A stretch of 64,000 nt of DNA from an uncultured Prevotellaceae bacterium (GCA_900318795.1 ONLU01000005.1:1-64000), one strand, 5' to 3'. Shown: positions 44,904-57,308, counted from the first letter of the stretch. Notes: generated from the letters alone by a model not told the origin. Program-made: numbers and translations.

Positions 44904-46004
44904 ATGTCATTAAAATGTGGTATTGTAGGACTGCCCAATGTGGGTAAGTCTACTTTGTTTAACTGCCTGTCGAGTGCAAAGGCACAGGCAGCCAATTTTC
45001 CTTTTTGTACTATAGAACCCAACGTGGGTGTCATCACTGTTCCTGACGAGCGACTGACCAAACTGGCCGAGCTGGTACACCCAGGTCGCATAGTGCCCGC
45101 CACTTGCGAAATCGTAGATATTGCCGGCTTGGTGAAGGGTGCCTCGAAAGGCGAGGGTCTGGGTAACAAGTTCTTAGGAAACATTCGCGAGACGGATGCC
45201 ATCATCCACGTGCTGCGCTGCTTTGAGGACGAGAACATCACGCACGTTGACGGAACGATAGACCCTATCCGCGACAAGGAAATCATTGATACTGAACTGC
45301 AGTTGAAAGACCTGGAGACCATTGAGAGCCGACTGGCCAAGACAGAGAAAGCTGCTGCAGCAGGCAACAAGGAGGCCAAGGTTGAGGTGACTGTGCTGAA
45401 GGCTTATAAAGAGGTGCTGGAGCAGGGCAAGAATGCCCGTATCGTGGACTTCGAGTCGAAGGAGGAGCAGGACTGTGCCCGTAACCTGTTCCTGCTGACA
45501 GCCAAGCCCGTGCTGTATGTCTGCAATGTGGGCGAGGCTGATGCCAAGAGCGGAAACGACTTCACCAAGAAGGTAGAGTCACTGGCTAAGGAAGAAGGTG
45601 CCGAGTCGATGGTGATTGCTGCCAAGACAGAAGAGGATATCGCTGAACTGGAGAGCTACGAGGACAAGCAGTTGTTCCTGGAAGAACTGGGCCTGGAGGA
45701 GAGTGGTGTCAACCGCCTCATCAAGAAGGCCTATGCCCTGCTGAACCTGGAGACATTCATCACAGCTGGCGAGATGGAAGTGAAGGCTTGGACCTACAAG
45801 AAGGGCTGGAAGGCTCCTCAGTGTGCAGGTGTCATCCATACAGATTTTGAGAAAGGCTTTATCCGTGCTGAGGTCATCAAGTACGACGACTATATCCAGT
45901 ATGGTTCTGAGGCTGCTGTCCGCGAGGCAGGCAAGATGGGCATTGAGGGTAAGGAATATGTCGTTCAGGACGGTGACATCATGCACTTCAGATTCAACGT
46001 ATAA
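44904..46004 (+). CDS. ychF: Ribosome-associated ATPase/GTPase YchF
   Basis: A 366-residue Obg-family protein of normal length. G1 is GLPNVGKST (9-17), followed by [13 protein letters not shown]3 [20 protein letters not shown], a coiled-coil insertion ([21 protein letters not shown]), and the C-terminal TGS-like domain ([31 protein letters not shown]). YchF (OLA1) binds ribosomes and hydrolyses ATP rather than GTP, with a role in stress and oxidative responses. The lgt start codon overlaps its stop by one base. Confidence 0.96.
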   Translation: MSLKCGIVGLPNVGKSTLFNCLSSAKAQAANFPFCTIEPNVGVITVPDERLTKLAELVHPGRIVPATCEIVDIAGLVKGASKGEGLGNKFLGNIRETDAIIHVLRCFEDENITHVDGTIDPIRDKEIIDTELQLKDLETIESRLAKTEKAAAAGNKEAKVEVTVLKAYKEVLEQGKNARIVDFESKEEQDCARNLFLLTAKPVLYVCNVGEADAKSGNDFTKKVESLAKEEGAESMVIAAKTEEDIAELESYEDKQLFLEELGLEESGVNRLIKKAYALLNLETFITAGEMEVKAWTYKKGWKAPQCAGVIHTDFEKGFIRAEVIKYDDYIQYGSEAAVREAGKMGIEGKEYVVQDGDIMHFRFNV

Positions 46005-46816
46005 TGGAACTTCTAAGCTATATTATCTGGAATCCTGACCAGGGTTTTGGTCCTTTCCGCTGGTATGGACTGTGCTGGCTGATAGGTCTGGCACTGGCCT
46101 ACATCGTCGTCAAGCGTCTTTATAAGGAACAGAACATCAAGGACGAACTGTTCGACCCACTGTTCCTCTACTGCTTTGTCGGCATCCTGCTGGGTGCCCG
46201 CCTGGGGCATTGCATCTTCTATGAGCCAGACTATTTCCTGACTTCTGTGAAGGGCTTCGTAGAGATGTTCATACCCATCCGATTCCTGGCAGACGGAGAC
46301 TGGAAGTATGTCGGCTATCAAGGACTCGCCTCACACGGAGGAACCCTCGGACTGATTATCGCCTTATGGCTCTATGTCAAGAAGACGAAGCTTAGCATCT
46401 GGAGGGTATTGGACAATATCGCCATCGCCACAGGAACCACCGCCTGTTTCATCCGTCTGGGTAACCTGATGAACTCAGAGATTATCGGCAAGGTGACGGA
46501 TGTTCCCTGGGCCTTTATCTTCGAGCGTGTCGACTTAATGCCTCGTCACCCAGGACAACTCTACGAGGCTATTGCCTATGGCATCCTGTTCTTCCTGATG
46601 TGGTGGCTTCACAAGAAGATGCCCCAGAAGATTGGCACAGGCTGGTATTTCGGACTCTGCCTGACCTACATCTTCACCTTCCGCTTCTTCATCGAGTACA
46701 CCAAGGAGATTCAAGAGGCTTTCGAAGCTTCGCTACCCATCGATATGGGACAGATACTCTCCATACCTTTCGTGATTATTGGTGTGGTGTGTATGCTAAG
46801 AGCCAAGAAACAATAA
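46004..46816 (+). CDS. lgt: Prolipoprotein diacylglyceryl transferase
   Basis: A 270-residue polytopic inner-membrane enzyme with about seven helices. Conserved features are the N-terminal [24 protein letters not shown], the HGGTLG motif (His critical), and the Lgt signature around [23 protein letters not shown], then [13 protein letters not shown]. It transfers diacylglycerol from phosphatidylglycerol to the lipobox cysteine of prolipoproteins, such as those in this window. It is translationally coupled to ychF (TAATG). Confidence 0.96.
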   Translation: MELLSYIIWNPDQGFGPFRWYGLCWLIGLALAYIVVKRLYKEQNIKDELFDPLFLYCFVGILLGARLGHCIFYEPDYFLTSVKGFVEMFIPIRFLADGDWKYVGYQGLASHGGTLGLIIALWLYVKKTKLSIWRVLDNIAIATGTTACFIRLGNLMNSEIIGKVTDVPWAFIFERVDLMPRHPGQLYEAIAYGILFFLMWWLHKKMPQKIGTGWYFGLCLTYIFTFRFFIEYTKEIQEAFEASLPIDMGQILSIPFVIIGVVCMLRAKKQ

Positions 46817-46859
46817 ATAAGTGCCACTTATTGTATGATAGGTGGCACTTATTCTTTTA
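46816..46859. terminator. Terminator between convergent lgt and mutS
   Basis: A perfect 12-bp stem (46816-46827 with 46842-46853) with a 14-base loop, followed by CTTTTAT on the forward strand. The stem starts at the last base of the lgt stop codon. Confidence 0.8.
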
Positions 46860-46869
46860 TACTCGTATC

Positions 46870-49494
46870 TTATTTTCCTGAGACTATTTTTTTGATGTCG
46901 TTGAGCTTGTTAAGGGCTTCCAAGGGTGTCAAGTTGTTGACATCCAGACCCAGTATCTCGTCACGAATCTGAGAGAGTACAGGGTCGTCCAACTGGAAGA
47001 ACGACAGCTGCATACCCTCGCGGCTCTGGGCAATCTCAGCAGTAGGCTTGCCCACAGAGCCTACTTGTGCATTATCAGCCTCCAACTGCTTCAGAATGAC
47101 ATTGGCACGCTTGACAATGCTCTTGGGCATACCCGATATCTCTGCCACATGGATACCAAACGAGTGCTCACTCCCACCCTTCTCCAGCTTACGCAGGAAG
47201 ATGACCTTACCCTCGACCTCCTTGACGGAGACATTGTAGTTTCTGATGCGCGAGAAGTTCTTCTCCATCTCGTTCAGTTCATGATAGTGTGTGGCAAAGA
47301 GCGTACGGGCTCGGGCCTTGGGTTGTTCGTGCAGATACTCCACGATAGCCCATGCGATGGAGATGCCATCGTAGGTTGAGGTACCTCGACCCAGTTCGTC
47401 GAAGAGTACCAAGGAGCGAGGTGTCACATTATTCAGGATGTTGGAAGCCTCCGTCATCTCCACCATAAAGGTAGACTCGCCCAGGGAAATGTTGTCCGAG
47501 GCACCCACACGGGTGAATATTTTGTCCACCAGACCGATTCTGGCACTCTCTGCAGGCACGAACGAACCTATCTGAGCCAAGAGGGTGATAAGGGCCGTCT
47601 GTCGCAGCAGAGCGGACTTACCAGCCATATTAGGACCCGTGATGATGATGATCTGCTGGTGCTCGCCATCCAGGTAGATGTCGTTGGGCACATAGCGCTC
47701 GCCTATGGGTAGCTGAGTCTCGATGACAGGATGGCGACCCTGCTTGATGTCGATGACCTCAGACGAGTCAATGACAGGACGCACATAGTGGTTCTCCTCT
47801 GCTGTCTTGGCAGCACTGAGCAGACAGTCCAGGTGGGCAATGACATTGGCGTCTTGCTGCACCTGCTGAATGAACTCCTGGGCGGCAACCACCAAGTTCG
47901 TGAAGAGCTGCTGCTCCAGCGAGAGTATCTTGTCCTCTGCACCCAGTATCTTTTCTTCATATTCCTTCAGCTCCTGTGTGATATAGCGCTCAGCCTGAGC
48001 CAGCGTCTGCTTGCGCACCCACTCCTGAGGCACCTTGTCCTTATAGGTGTTGCGCACTTCGAGGTAGTAGCCGAAGACATTGTTATAGCCTATCTTCAGC
48101 GAGCTGATGCCCGTCTGCTGGGCTTCGCGCTCCTGAATCTGTAGCAGATAGTCCTTACCCGAGTAGGCTATACGGCGCAGCTCGTCCAACTCAGGGCTTA
48201 CTCCGTCGCGGATGACGCCACCCTTCTGAACCAGCTGGGGCGGATCGTTCTGTATCTCACGCTCTATGCGGTCTCTCAGCTGCTCGCAGAGGTGAAGGCG
48301 CTCCCCTACCCTCTGCAGCGACTTGTTGGTGGCTTGCAGACAAGCCTCCTTGATGGGTTCAACGGCCTTGAGGGCTGTCTTGAGCTGCACCATCTCGCGA
48401 GGTGTCACACGTCCTACTGCCACCTTCGACACGATGCGCTCCAAGTCACCAATGCGTTGCAGCTGGTCGTCAATGGTCATGCGGAACTGTGGCTCTCGGA
48501 AGAAGTAGTCGACAATATCCAGGCGCTCGTTGATGGGTTGCTCGTCCTTCAGGGGGAACACGAGCCAGCGACGCAACAGTCGTCCACCCATAGGTGATAC
48601 CGTCCTGTCAATGACATCCAGTAGCGACTTGCCATCCTCCTGCATGGTGCTGACGAGCTCCAGAGAGCGGACAGTAAACTTATCCAGACGCACATAGCGC
48701 TCTTCTTCGATGCGCGAAATGCTGGTGATATGGGCTATCTGTGTGTGCAGCGTCTGCTCCAGGTATTGCAGGATGGCACCAGCAGCAATGACGCCACTCT
48801 TCAGGTGGTCGACTCCAAAACCCTTCAGCGACTTAACATTGAAGTGCTTGAAGAGCTTTTGGTGAGCCGTCTGCTCCGTGAATACCCAGTCGTCCATCTC
48901 GTAGGTACACAGACGGGTGCCAAAGTAGCGTGCAAAGTCAGCCTTGCGCCCTCTGTCGTAGAGCACCTCCTTGGGTTGGAAGTTGCCAATGAGCTTCTCC
49001 ACATAGTCATAGGTACCCTCGCCTGTCAGGAACTCACCTGTCGAGATGTCCAGGAAAGCCACGCCACAGGCAGCCTTGCCAAAATGCACAGCACAAAGGA
49101 AATTGTTCTCCTTGTAGTTCAGGACAGTGTCCTGCATCGCCACACCAGGTGTCACCAGTTCTGTGATGCCACGCTTGACCAGTTTCTTGGTCAGCTTGGG
49201 ATCCTCCAGCTGGTCGCAGATGGCTACGCGCTTGCCCGCCCTGATGAGCTTGGGCAGATAGGTGTCCAGTGCATGGTGGGGAAAGCCCGCCATCTCGTCG
49301 CCCTTCGCCCCTGCCCCATTGTTACGATGGGTCAGCGTGATGCCCAGAATCTGGGCAGCTACAATGGCATCGTCGCAATAGGTCTCGTAGAAGTCGCCAC
49401 AACGAAACAGCAACAAGGCTTCAGGGTATTTCGCCTTGAAGTCGAAAAACTGTTTCATCATCGGAGTGAGCTCCTTGCCGTCTTTTTTTGCCAT
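46870..49494 (-). CDS. mutS: DNA mismatch repair protein MutS
   Basis: An 874-residue MutS with start at 49494 ([39 protein letters not shown]). The mismatch-binding motif is here [21 protein letters not shown], where the usual FY pair follows the G-D. The Walker A is GPNMAGKS with Lys626 (Lys620 in E. coli), Walker B is [17 protein letters not shown], and a C-terminal helical tail is present. It recognises base mismatches and recruits MutL. The frame extends 69 codons upstream through a 21-bp repeat array encoding repeated YTCLQLG; I reject that extension because the promoter at 49512-49519 lies inside it. Confidence 0.96.
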   Translation of the reverse strand: MAKKDGKELTPMMKQFFDFKAKYPEALLLFRCGDFYETYCDDAIVAAQILGITLTHRNNGAGAKGDEMAGFPHHALDTYLPKLIRAGKRVAICDQLEDPKLTKKLVKRGITELVTPGVAMQDTVLNYKENNFLCAVHFGKAACGVAFLDISTGEFLTGEGTYDYVEKLIGNFQPKEVLYDRGRKADFARYFGTRLCTYEMDDWVFTEQTAHQKLFKHFNVKSLKGFGVDHLKSGVIAAGAILQYLEQTLHTQIAHITSISRIEEERYVRLDKFTVRSLELVSTMQEDGKSLLDVIDRTVSPMGGRLLRRWLVFPLKDEQPINERLDIVDYFFREPQFRMTIDDQLQRIGDLERIVSKVAVGRVTPREMVQLKTALKAVEPIKEACLQATNKSLQRVGERLHLCEQLRDRIEREIQNDPPQLVQKGGVIRDGVSPELDELRRIAYSGKDYLLQIQEREAQQTGISSLKIGYNNVFGYYLEVRNTYKDKVPQEWVRKQTLAQAERYITQELKEYEEKILGAEDKILSLEQQLFTNLVVAAQEFIQQVQQDANVIAHLDCLLSAAKTAEENHYVRPVIDSSEVIDIKQGRHPVIETQLPIGERYVPNDIYLDGEHQQIIIITGPNMAGKSALLRQTALITLLAQIGSFVPAESARIGLVDKIFTRVGASDNISLGESTFMVEMTEASNILNNVTPRSLVLFDELGRGTSTYDGISIAWAIVEYLHEQPKARARTLFATHYHELNEMEKNFSRIRNYNVSVKEVEGKVIFLRKLEKGGSEHSFGIHVAEISGMPKSIVKRANVILKQLEADNAQVGSVGKPTAEIAQSREGMQLSFFQLDDPVLSQIRDEILGLDVNNLTPLEALNKLNDIKKIVSGK

Positions 49495-49511
49495 AAATCC
49501 AAATTTGTCTG

Positions 49512-49519
49512 CAAAGGTA
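49512..49519 (-). promoter_or_regulatory. mutS promoter -7 element
   Basis: TACCTTTG on the reverse strand, 17 bp upstream of the mutS start. The -33 element is not obvious. Confidence 0.55.
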
Positions 49520-49608
49520 ATCAATTTTCTCGAATAATGATTCTCTTTGCCTGCAAAAAGCAAAAATGAAGCACAGGGAAAATGTATTTTCCATTCTGAG
49601 AAAGTTAT

Positions 49609-49692
49609 GTTTCCAAGTTGGAAACATGTGTACCCAAGTTGGAGACATGTGTACCTAACTTGGAGACATGTGTCTATAAGTTGGAAACATAA
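49609..49692. repeat. Four tandem 21-bp repeats between mutS and leuS
   Basis: Four exactly 21-bp units start at 49609, 49630, 49651 and 49672. Each carries a variant of the small palindrome TTCCAAGTTGGAA followed by ACATGT. The 21-bp period is two helical turns, so the palindromes would face one side of the DNA. They sit between the divergent mutS and leuS promoters. Confidence 0.85.
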
Positions 49693-49763
49693 AATACCCA
49701 AGGAGGAAAATACTTTTTACGGGAGGTTCTTTTCATACGCATGAACTATTCTATAAAAAAGTT

Positions 49764-49795
49764 TTTGCAAGTTCCGATTTTTTGTTGTATCTTTG
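49764..49795 (+). promoter_or_regulatory. Consensus promoter for the leuS operon
   Basis: TTTG (49764-49767), 20-bp spacer and TATCTTTG (49788-49795); the leuS start follows 40 bp later. Confidence 0.75.
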
Positions 49796-49834
49796 CAGTC
49801 TAAAAAGCAGAAAAACAAAAACAAGGAAACAGAT

Positions 49835-52681
49835 ATGGATTACAACTTTAGAGAGATTGAGCCGAAATGGCAGAAGCGATGGGTGGAGAATGGCACCTAC
49901 CGCGTAGTAGAGGACGAGAAGAAAAAGAAGTTCTACGTGCTGAACATGTTCCCCTACCCTTCTGGGGCCGGACTGCACGTTGGTCACCCGCTGGGATACA
50001 TTGCCTCAGACATCTATGCCCGCTTCAAGCGCCAGCAGGGCTACAATGTGCTGAACCCCATGGGCTACGACGCCTACGGACTGCCTGCTGAGCAGTATGC
50101 CATCCAGACAGGCCAGCACCCCGAGAAGACAACGTTTGAGAACATCAACAGATACAGGAACCAGCTGGACAAGATAGGCTTCTCGTTCGACTGGGAGCGC
50201 GAGGTGCGCACCTGCGACCCCATCTATTACAAATGGACACAGTGGGCCTTCCAGCGCATGTTCAAGAGCTATTTCAGCCTCTCGTCGCACAAGGCTCAGC
50301 CCACCATCAAGCTCATTGAGCACTTCGAGCTGATGGGTACTGAGAACTGCAACGCCCTGGGTACTGAGGAGCTGCACTTCACAGCTTCCGACTGGGCCGG
50401 TTTCTCAGAGAAGAAGAAGCAGGAGGTGCTGATGAACTATCGTATTGCCTACCTGGCAGATACGATGGTGAACTGGTGTCCCAAGCTGGGTACTGTGCTG
50501 GCTAACGACGAGGTAGTGGATGGTGTCAGCGTTCGTGGCGGCTATCCTGTGGTGCAGAAGAAGATGCGCCAGTGGTGCCTGCGCGTTTCGGCATACGCTC
50601 AACGCCTGTTGGACGGACTCGATGTGATAGACTGGACGGACTCGCTGAAGGAGACCCAGCGCAACTGGATAGGTCGCTCAGAGGGTACTGAGGTAGAGTT
50701 CAAGGTTGCTGACTCAGACAAGCACTTCACCATCTTTACCACCCGTGCCGATACGATGTTTGGTGTGACGTTCATGGTACTGGCTCCTGAGAGCGACCTC
50801 GTAGCCGAACTGACTACTCCTGACCAGAAGGAAGAAGTAGAGAAATACCTCGACTACGTCAAGAAGCGCACAGAGCGCGACCGTCAGATGGACCACAAGG
50901 TAACTGGCGTGTTCTCAGGAAGTTATGCCATCAATCCGTTTACTGACGAGAAGATTCCCATCTGGATAGCAGAATACGTATTGGCAGGCTATGGCACAGG
51001 TGCCATCATGGCTGTTCCTGCTCACGACTCTCGTGACTATGCCTTTGCCAAGCACTTCAACCTGCCCATCATTCCACTCATTGAGGGAGCCGACGTTTCT
51101 GAGGAGAGCTACGACGCCAAGGAAGGTATCGTCTGCAACTCAGCATCTGATAAGTTCAGCCTCAACGGACTGACTGTCAAGGAGGCTATTGCTGCCACCA
51201 AGAAGTATGTGACGGAGCAGGGCCTGGGTCGTGTGAAGGTGAACTACCGTCTGCGCGACGCCATCTTCTCACGTCAGCGCTACTGGGGCGAGCCGTTCCC
51301 CGTCTACTACAAGGACGATATGCCCTACATGATTCCCAAGGAGTGCCTGCCGCTGGAACTGCCTGAGATTGACAAGTACCAGCCCACGGAGACGGGCGAG
51401 CCCCCATTGGGACGTGCCAAGATGTGGGCATGGGACACCAAGACGGACAAAGTAGTCTCGAAAGACCTCATCGACAACAAGAGCGTCTTCCCCTTGGAGC
51501 TGAACACCATGCCTGGCTTCGCAGGCTCCAGCGCCTACTATCTGCGCTATATGGACCCCAAGAACGAGAAAGCCCTCGTAAGCCGCGATGCTGACGAGTA
51601 CTGGCGCAATGTCGACCTCTATGTAGGTGGTACGGAGCATGCCACAGGTCACCTCATCTATAGCCGTTTCTGGAACAAGTTCCTCTATGACTCTGGCTAC
51701 TCTTGCGAAGACGAGCCCTTCAAGAAGCTGGTCAACCAGGGTATGATTCAGGGACGCTCCAACTTCGTCTATCGCGTAGAGGACGAGGGTCAGGACAAGG
51801 GTAAGTTCGTCAGCTTCGGACTGAAGGACAAGTACACCACCACACCTATCCATGTGGATGTCAACATCGTCAGTGCTGACGTGCTCGACATTGAGGCTTT
51901 CAAGGCCTGGCGCCCTGAATACCAGAACGCCGAGTTCATTCTGGAGAACGGACAGTACAAGTGTGGCTGGGCTATCGAGAAGATGTCGAAGTCGATGTTC
52001 AACGTGGTCAATCCGGACATGATTGTCGAGAAATATGGTGCTGACACACTGCGTCTGTACGAGATGTTCCTGGGTCCTGTAGAGCAGTCGAAGCCTTGGG
52101 ATACCAACGGTATTGACGGCTGTCACCGATTCCTGAAAAAGTTCTGGGCACTCTTCTATGGCAATACACGCGAGAATCCGGACGGCAAGTTGCTGGTGGA
52201 CGACAGCGAGCCCTCGAAGGAGTCGCTGAAGAGCATCCACAAGCTCATCAAGAAGGTGACACAGGACATTGAGGTGTTCTCGTACAATACCTCCATCTCA
52301 GCCTTTATGATCTGCGTCAACGAGCTGGCTCAGCAGAAGTGCAAGAGCCGCGAGGCACTGAAGACGCTGGTCATCCTCATTGCTCCCTTTGCTCCACACA
52401 TAGCAGAAGAGCTGTGGGAGGCACTGGGCGAGCAGGGTAGTGTCTGCGACGCTCAATGGCCTAAGTGGAACGAAGAGTATCTGGTAGAGAACTCTGTCAA
52501 GCTGGGTGTGGCCTTCAACGGAAAGACCCGCTTCGACATGGAGTTTGCTGCCGATGCAGACAATGCCACCATACAAGAGACTGTATTGGCTGACGAGCGC
52601 GCCAAGAAGTACATCGAGGGTGAAATCATGAAGGTTATCATCGTCCCTAAGCGTATGGTGAATATCGTATTCAAAAAGTAA
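49835..52681 (+). CDS. leuS: Leucyl-tRNA synthetase
   Basis: A 948-residue class I synthetase starting at 49835 ([24 protein letters not shown]). The HIGH-type motif is [15 protein letters not shown], the editing CP1 domain contains [21 protein letters not shown] and [13 protein letters not shown], and KMSKS lies at 716-720. The anticodon-binding helical domain and the C-terminal small domain are present. It charges tRNA-Leu and edits mischarged products. It heads a forward chain (yitT-rdgB, porZ and onward) whose genes abut or overlap; the yitT ATG follows its TAA directly. Confidence 0.97.
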   Translation: MDYNFREIEPKWQKRWVENGTYRVVEDEKKKKFYVLNMFPYPSGAGLHVGHPLGYIASDIYARFKRQQGYNVLNPMGYDAYGLPAEQYAIQTGQHPEKTTFENINRYRNQLDKIGFSFDWEREVRTCDPIYYKWTQWAFQRMFKSYFSLSSHKAQPTIKLIEHFELMGTENCNALGTEELHFTASDWAGFSEKKKQEVLMNYRIAYLADTMVNWCPKLGTVLANDEVVDGVSVRGGYPVVQKKMRQWCLRVSAYAQRLLDGLDVIDWTDSLKETQRNWIGRSEGTEVEFKVADSDKHFTIFTTRADTMFGVTFMVLAPESDLVAELTTPDQKEEVEKYLDYVKKRTERDRQMDHKVTGVFSGSYAINPFTDEKIPIWIAEYVLAGYGTGAIMAVPAHDSRDYAFAKHFNLPIIPLIEGADVSEESYDAKEGIVCNSASDKFSLNGLTVKEAIAATKKYVTEQGLGRVKVNYRLRDAIFSRQRYWGEPFPVYYKDDMPYMIPKECLPLELPEIDKYQPTETGEPPLGRAKMWAWDTKTDKVVSKDLIDNKSVFPLELNTMPGFAGSSAYYLRYMDPKNEKALVSRDADEYWRNVDLYVGGTEHATGHLIYSRFWNKFLYDSGYSCEDEPFKKLVNQGMIQGRSNFVYRVEDEGQDKGKFVSFGLKDKYTTTPIHVDVNIVSADVLDIEAFKAWRPEYQNAEFILENGQYKCGWAIEKMSKSMFNVVNPDMIVEKYGADTLRLYEMFLGPVEQSKPWDTNGIDGCHRFLKKFWALFYGNTRENPDGKLLVDDSEPSKESLKSIHKLIKKVTQDIEVFSYNTSISAFMICVNELAQQKCKSREALKTLVILIAPFAPHIAEELWEALGEQGSVCDAQWPKWNEEYLVENSVKLGVAFNGKTRFDMEFAADADNATIQETVLADERAKKYIEGEIMKVIIVPKRMVNIVFKK

Positions 52682-54217
52682 ATGACTGAACAGCACAAAA
52701 TGATATGGAACGAAGCCAAGGACTATATGTTTATAGCCCTTGGCCTCGCCATCTATACGGTGGCATTCACCGTGTTCCTGATGCCTTACCAGATAGTGGC
52801 AGGTGGTGTGACTGGTCTGTCGGCTATCATCTACTACGCCACTGGGTTCCACCTGGAAAACACCTATATCATCATTAACGGACTGCTGTTGATAGTAGCC
52901 CTGAAGATACTGGGACTGAAGTTTCTGATGAAGACCATCTTTGCCATCTTCACCCTCTACTTCATGCTGATGTTTGCCCAGGAAATTATGCCCAAGCAAG
53001 CCAACGGACTGCCCTTCAAGCTGATGGGCGAGGGACAGGACTTCATGTCGATGATCATTGGCTGTGTACTGACAGGTCTGGCTTTGGCTACCGTCTTCCT
53101 GCACAATGGTTCTACAGGCGGTACGGACATCATTGCAGCCAGCGTCAACAAGTTTCATCCTGGTGTCACACTGGGCAACGTGCTGATAGCTGCCGACTTC
53201 TGTATCATTGGCTCGTGTATGTTCTTCCCACAGTTTGGCTCCTACATGGAGCGAGCCCACAAGGTCATGTTCGGCTTCTGTGTGATGGCTATGGAGAACT
53301 ATACGCTGGACTACATCATGAATGCCCGACGACAGTCTGTCCAGTTCTTCATCTTCTCCTCGAAGTGGCAGGAGATAGCCAATGCCATCGGTACTGAGAT
53401 GAATCATGGTGTGACCATTCTCGACGGACACGGATGGTACACAGGCAAACAGAGCAAGGTGCTCTGTATCCTGGCCAAGAAGAACGAGAGCGTCAACATG
53501 TTCCGACTCATCAAGATGATAGACCCCAACGCCTTCGTATCGCAGTCAAGCGTCATTGGTGTCTATGGCGAAGGATTCGACGAGATGAGAGTAAAGATTA
53601 AGGAAGTTAAGAAGAAAATGAAAATTGTTTTTGCTACCAACAACACGAACAAACTGATGGAGGTTCGTAAGATTCTGGGCAACTCATTTGAAGTGTTGTC
53701 ATTGAAAGACATCAATTGCAACGAAGATATCCCAGAGAAAGGACAAACGCTGGAAGACAATGCCATACTGAAGGCAGAATATGTCTACAAGAAATACCAT
53801 ATCAACTGTTTCGCTGACGATACAGGACTTGAGGTAGAAGCCTTAGGAGGCGCTCCTGGCGTCTATAGTGCCCGTTATGCCTCTATGGGTGAGGAACATG
53901 CCCAGTCGCACGATTCTGGTGCCAATATGACCCGTCTGTTACGCGAATTAGAGCAAAAAGACAATCGCAAAGCCCGTTTCCGCACCATCATTGCATTGAT
54001 GATAGACGGAAACATCACCACCTTCGAAGGCATTGTCAACGGTGAAATCATTCGTGAGCGCAGGGGAGGGGAGGGCTTCGGCTACGATCCTATTTTCAAA
54101 CCAGAAGGCTATTCTGAAACCTTCGCAGAACTTGGCACAGGCATCAAGAACCAGATCAGCCATCGTGCACGAGCTACTCAAAAACTGGCAAATTACCTGA
54201 AAAAAATCAAAGCATGA
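52682..54217 (+). CDS. YitT-family membrane protein fused in frame to RdgB/HAM1 nucleotide pyrophosphatase
   Basis: One 511-residue frame joins two proteins that are normally separate. Residues 1-312 are a YitT-family protein (DUF161 membrane segments, then a C-terminal DUF2179 domain: [33 protein letters not shown]). Residues 313-511 are a complete non-canonical purine NTP pyrophosphatase: [55 protein letters not shown], and SHRARA. The join reads AAGAAGAAAATGAAAATT. With one A fewer, yitT would stop at a TGA overlapping the rdgB ATG (53618). The ATG may still start a free RdgB of 199 residues. Either a true fusion or a one-base change in an A-run is possible. The gene overlaps porZ by 4 bp. 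Confidence 0.85.
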   Translation: MTEQHKMIWNEAKDYMFIALGLAIYTVAFTVFLMPYQIVAGGVTGLSAIIYYATGFHLENTYIIINGLLLIVALKILGLKFLMKTIFAIFTLYFMLMFAQEIMPKQANGLPFKLMGEGQDFMSMIIGCVLTGLALATVFLHNGSTGGTDIIAASVNKFHPGVTLGNVLIAADFCIIGSCMFFPQFGSYMERAHKVMFGFCVMAMENYTLDYIMNARRQSVQFFIFSSKWQEIANAIGTEMNHGVTILDGHGWYTGKQSKVLCILAKKNESVNMFRLIKMIDPNAFVSQSSVIGVYGEGFDEMRVKIKEVKKKMKIVFATNNTNKLMEVRKILGNSFEVLSLKDINCNEDIPEKGQTLEDNAILKAEYVYKKYHINCFADDTGLEVEALGGAPGVYSARYASMGEEHAQSHDSGANMTRLLRELEQKDNRKARFRTIIALMIDGNITTFEGIVNGEIIRERRGGEGFGYDPIFKPEGYSETFAELGTGIKNQISHRARATQKLANYLKKIKA

Positions 54218-56130
54218 AGAAACTGATTGTTGCCCTGCTACTATGCTTCGTCCAGCATACTGTTTGCGTTGCCCAAGTAGGTACTTGGCGCAACTATCTG
54301 GCTTACTACGACGTGCAACAGATTCAGGCAACTGGCGATAACCTCTTCGTACTGGCTTCCAACAACCTCTATCAGTACAACCAGAAAGACCAAAGCATCA
54401 TCACCTACGACAAAATCAACGGTCTTTCAGACACCTATATCACTCATATCAAATGGTGCCCACAAGCCAAACGACTGATAGCCGTCTATGGCAACATGAA
54501 CATTGACCTGATAGACACCAAGGGCAATGTCACCAACATCAGCGACATCTACACCAAACCCATCGTAGGAGACAAGACACTCAGCAGCATCCGCATAGAT
54601 GGTGTCTATGCCTACCTCGTCTGTGGCTTTGGCATTGTCAAGCTGAACATGCAAAAAGCCGAGATTGCAGACACCTACAGACCCAACCACCCAGAGTATC
54701 CTACATCGTTGCCTGACGAGGACAACAGCGACTACGACAAATACATCGACCTGGTCAAAACCCTCAAGCCTGGAGGTCCGAACAGCAATCATATAGGTTT
54801 CCTCAGATTTACGAACAATTGTCTATATACCTGTGGAGGTATTCCCGGTGGTAACTTCAGTCCTATGATTCCAGGCAATATTCAAGTATGGAACGGAAGT
54901 GAATGGGCTGTCTACCAAGACCAATTGGAAACCATTACCGGACACAGTTTCATGGATTTGGCATCATTAGATGTCGACCCACTGGATGCTACACATGTGT
55001 TCACTGGAGGAAGAACAGGACTCTATGAGTTTAAAAACGGCAAATTTCTCAAGGAATACAACTATGATAACAGCCAACTGCTAACAACGGCAGCCATCGA
55101 CCAACCATCTAAGAACTACACAATGGTTCAAACTGTGAAATATGACAATAATGGCAGTTTATGGATATTGAACAGTGGTAGTCCTACTACTTCACTATTT
55201 GAGATTACAAAAGAAGGACAATGGATAAGTCATCACAAAAAGGAGTTCTTAAATACTGCCAACCGAGCTTATGACAATATGGTAAATGCTATGTTTGACA
55301 GTCGTGGGCTGCTATGGTTCTGCAATTGTCGGTTTATCGAACCTGCCCTGTTTTGCTATCAACAGTCCAATGACATAGCTGTTGTCTACAAGAAATTGGT
55401 CAATCAGGATGGTACTTCTATTGAATTAGCAGATGATGGCATATACTGTATTGTAGAAGACAAAGAGTCAAACATCTGGATTGGTACTACTGCAGGTCCT
55501 GTAGTTATCATGAAAGACCAGGTGGGAAAGAGTGCTAACGAAATAGAATTCACACAAGTAAAAGTTCCTCGCAACGATGGTACTAACTATGCTGACTATC
55601 TATTAGCCGGTAACACCATTACCAGTATAGCCATTGACGGTGGTAACAGAAAATGGTTCGGAACAAATAGCAATGGTGTCTATCTCATCAGTGCAGACAA
55701 CATGAGTCAGATACAGCATTTCACTGCTGATAACAGTCCTTTGCTATCAAATAACATTCTGTCTATCACTTTAAATCCCGTAACTGGTGAGGTATTCTTT
55801 GCTACAGACAAGGGACTTTGCTCATATATCAGTGATGCCACTCAGACCAATGAGGAAATGACCTCAGACAACGTCTGGGCTTATCCTAATCCTGTCAATC
55901 CCGGCTATACTGGTCCTATCACCATTACAGGTCTTACCTATGATGCTGATGTAAAGATACTGTCGGCAAATGGTGCATTGGTTCACGAAGGTCGAAGCAA
56001 TGGAGGAACCTATATTTGGTACGGAAACGACCAAAAGGGTAGGAGAGTGGCCAGTGGTGTCTATATGGTTGTAACAGCAACAAGAACAGGCGAGAAAGGA
56101 ACAGTATGCAAAATAGCCATCGTCAACTAG
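54214..56130 (+). CDS. porZ: Type IX secretion system beta-propeller protein PorZ
   Basis: A 638-residue exported protein with signal peptide [20 protein letters not shown]. It consists of two-component-regulator-like propeller repeats (for example [85 protein letters not shown]). The C-terminal beta-domain resembles a T9SS sorting domain ([21 protein letters not shown] to the end). This two-propellers-plus-CTD layout is that of PorZ, a surface protein of the attachment complex that delivers anionic LPS to the sortase PorU in Porphyromonas. It overlaps rdgB by 4 bp and the next gene by 25 bp. Confidence 0.88.
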   Translation: MKKLIVALLLCFVQHTVCVAQVGTWRNYLAYYDVQQIQATGDNLFVLASNNLYQYNQKDQSIITYDKINGLSDTYITHIKWCPQAKRLIAVYGNMNIDLIDTKGNVTNISDIYTKPIVGDKTLSSIRIDGVYAYLVCGFGIVKLNMQKAEIADTYRPNHPEYPTSLPDEDNSDYDKYIDLVKTLKPGGPNSNHIGFLRFTNNCLYTCGGIPGGNFSPMIPGNIQVWNGSEWAVYQDQLETITGHSFMDLASLDVDPLDATHVFTGGRTGLYEFKNGKFLKEYNYDNSQLLTTAAIDQPSKNYTMVQTVKYDNNGSLWILNSGSPTTSLFEITKEGQWISHHKKEFLNTANRAYDNMVNAMFDSRGLLWFCNCRFIEPALFCYQQSNDIAVVYKKLVNQDGTSIELADDGIYCIVEDKESNIWIGTTAGPVVIMKDQVGKSANEIEFTQVKVPRNDGTNYADYLLAGNTITSIAIDGGNRKWFGTNSNGVYLISADNMSQIQHFTADNSPLLSNNILSITLNPVTGEVFFATDKGLCSYISDATQTNEEMTSDNVWAYPNPVNPGYTGPITITGLTYDADVKILSANGALVHEGRSNGGTYIWYGNDQKGRRVASGVYMVVTATRTGEKGTVCKIAIVN

Positions 56131-57308
56131 TTTTGATACTCATTGCAGCGTTCACCATACTGCAATTGCTTATTCTGGCTATTTTTGGCTATACACCTTA
56201 TCCTGACAGCAATGGATACATTTCAATAGCAGAAGAATGTATAGCCGGGAACGATTGGTATCCTATAGCCACAAAATTAAACGACTACCCTTTTCTTTGG
56301 AACATAGGAGCTATCAATGCCGTTGTATGGACATTCAAACTGTTTCATTCCGTGACGCCTCTGCTCGTTGTTTACTCTTTGATGAAGGGAATAACAGCTG
56401 GGCTGTTCTATGCCGTTACAAGGAAAACAAATGGCTCTCAGGCGGCTCTTGTTGCCTTGATACTTTATATTGTCTACCCTGCCAACTATGGTGAAGGTAC
56501 TTCAGTACTCAGCGAACTTCCATTTATGTTCTTCATCATGCTGGGCATATACCTCTCGCTGGTAAGAAACTATTCCATCATTGGAGGCATGATGCTGGCT
56601 ACTGCCAACTGGTTCAGACCTATGGGCATTGTATTCCTGGTGGCATTACTCATTTTCTTCCTCTTTAAATGGCGTAAGAGTCTGAAACTGGTCATTGGCT
56701 ATGCGGTCATGATAACCATTATCGGATGTGCCACCATGCATCGTACAGGACTATTTCTCTATCAGGCCAAGACAGGATGGATGGCTCTGATGGATGACTC
56801 GTCAGACCACGCACAGAAGTCTATGAAGGTCAGAGAACGAACAGACTGGAACGTAGCACAAAAGGATTCTGCCTGGCAATCGTTGTTTATTGACTGGCTG
56901 AAGGATCATCCAAAGGATTATCTCGCACAAATGCCGTCAAAACTTGTCAATACCTACATCTCAGACAACGTCAATCTATGTACTTTCATTCCTGATAAAA
57001 ACGACAAGGAATACATGTACGAAGAGATTAGTCTGAAAACTATTATTCACCAACTGCCTCACTGGTCAGCTGTACAGTGGCTAACCATACTGAACTTAGC
57101 CTTTTATTACATCCTACTTCTGACAGCACTAACCAGTCTTTTCTATTATTCAAAAGAAACTCATTTGCTACCTATTAGCATCATTCTGTCAGGAACAATA
57201 CTCCTATTGCTTGTTGGACACGGAGAGGCTCGTTTACATATCCCCTTCATGCCATTTTTCATCATGCTGGCTGCAAGTTTCGTTGATAAAAGAGTATGGA
57301 AAGGGTAG
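56106..57308 (+). CDS. Polytopic membrane protein resembling GT39/ArnT-type glycosyltransferases
   Basis: A 400-residue inner-membrane protein with about ten hydrophobic helices. The first periplasmic loop has YTPYPDSNGYISIAEECI, like the Asp-containing loop of GT-C (dolichol- or undecaprenyl-phosphate-sugar) transferases, and ANWFRPMGIVFLVALLIFF resembles the mid-protein helices of GT39-like proteins. The family cannot be fixed by eye. It starts 25 bp before the porZ stop, which suggests coupled translation. It may add a sugar to a lipid-linked or LPS precursor; given the porZ neighbour, anionic LPS is a candidate (inference). Confidence 0.65.
   Translation: MQNSHRQLVLILIAAFTILQLLILAIFGYTPYPDSNGYISIAEECIAGNDWYPIATKLNDYPFLWNIGAINAVVWTFKLFHSVTPLLVVYSLMKGITAGLFYAVTRKTNGSQAALVALILYIVYPANYGEGTSVLSELPFMFFIMLGIYLSLVRNYSIIGGMMLATANWFRPMGIVFLVALLIFFLFKWRKSLKLVIGYAVMITIIGCATMHRTGLFLYQAKTGWMALMDDSSDHAQKSMKVRERTDWNVAQKDSAWQSLFIDWLKDHPKDYLAQMPSKLVNTYISDNVNLCTFIPDKNDKEYMYEEISLKTIIHQLPHWSAVQWLTILNLAFYYILLLTALTSLFYYSKETHLLPISIILSGTILLLLVGHGEARLHIPFMPFFIMLAASFVDKRVWKG

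Noticed and set aside
49609..49692. CRISPR array
   Set aside because: The repeats are directly adjacent with a constant 21-bp period and no spacers, and no cas genes are present.
49495..49701. N-terminal extension of mutS by 69 codons
   Set aside because: It is encoded by the 21-bp repeats and crosses the TACCTTTG promoter element; MutS homology begins at the start at 49494.
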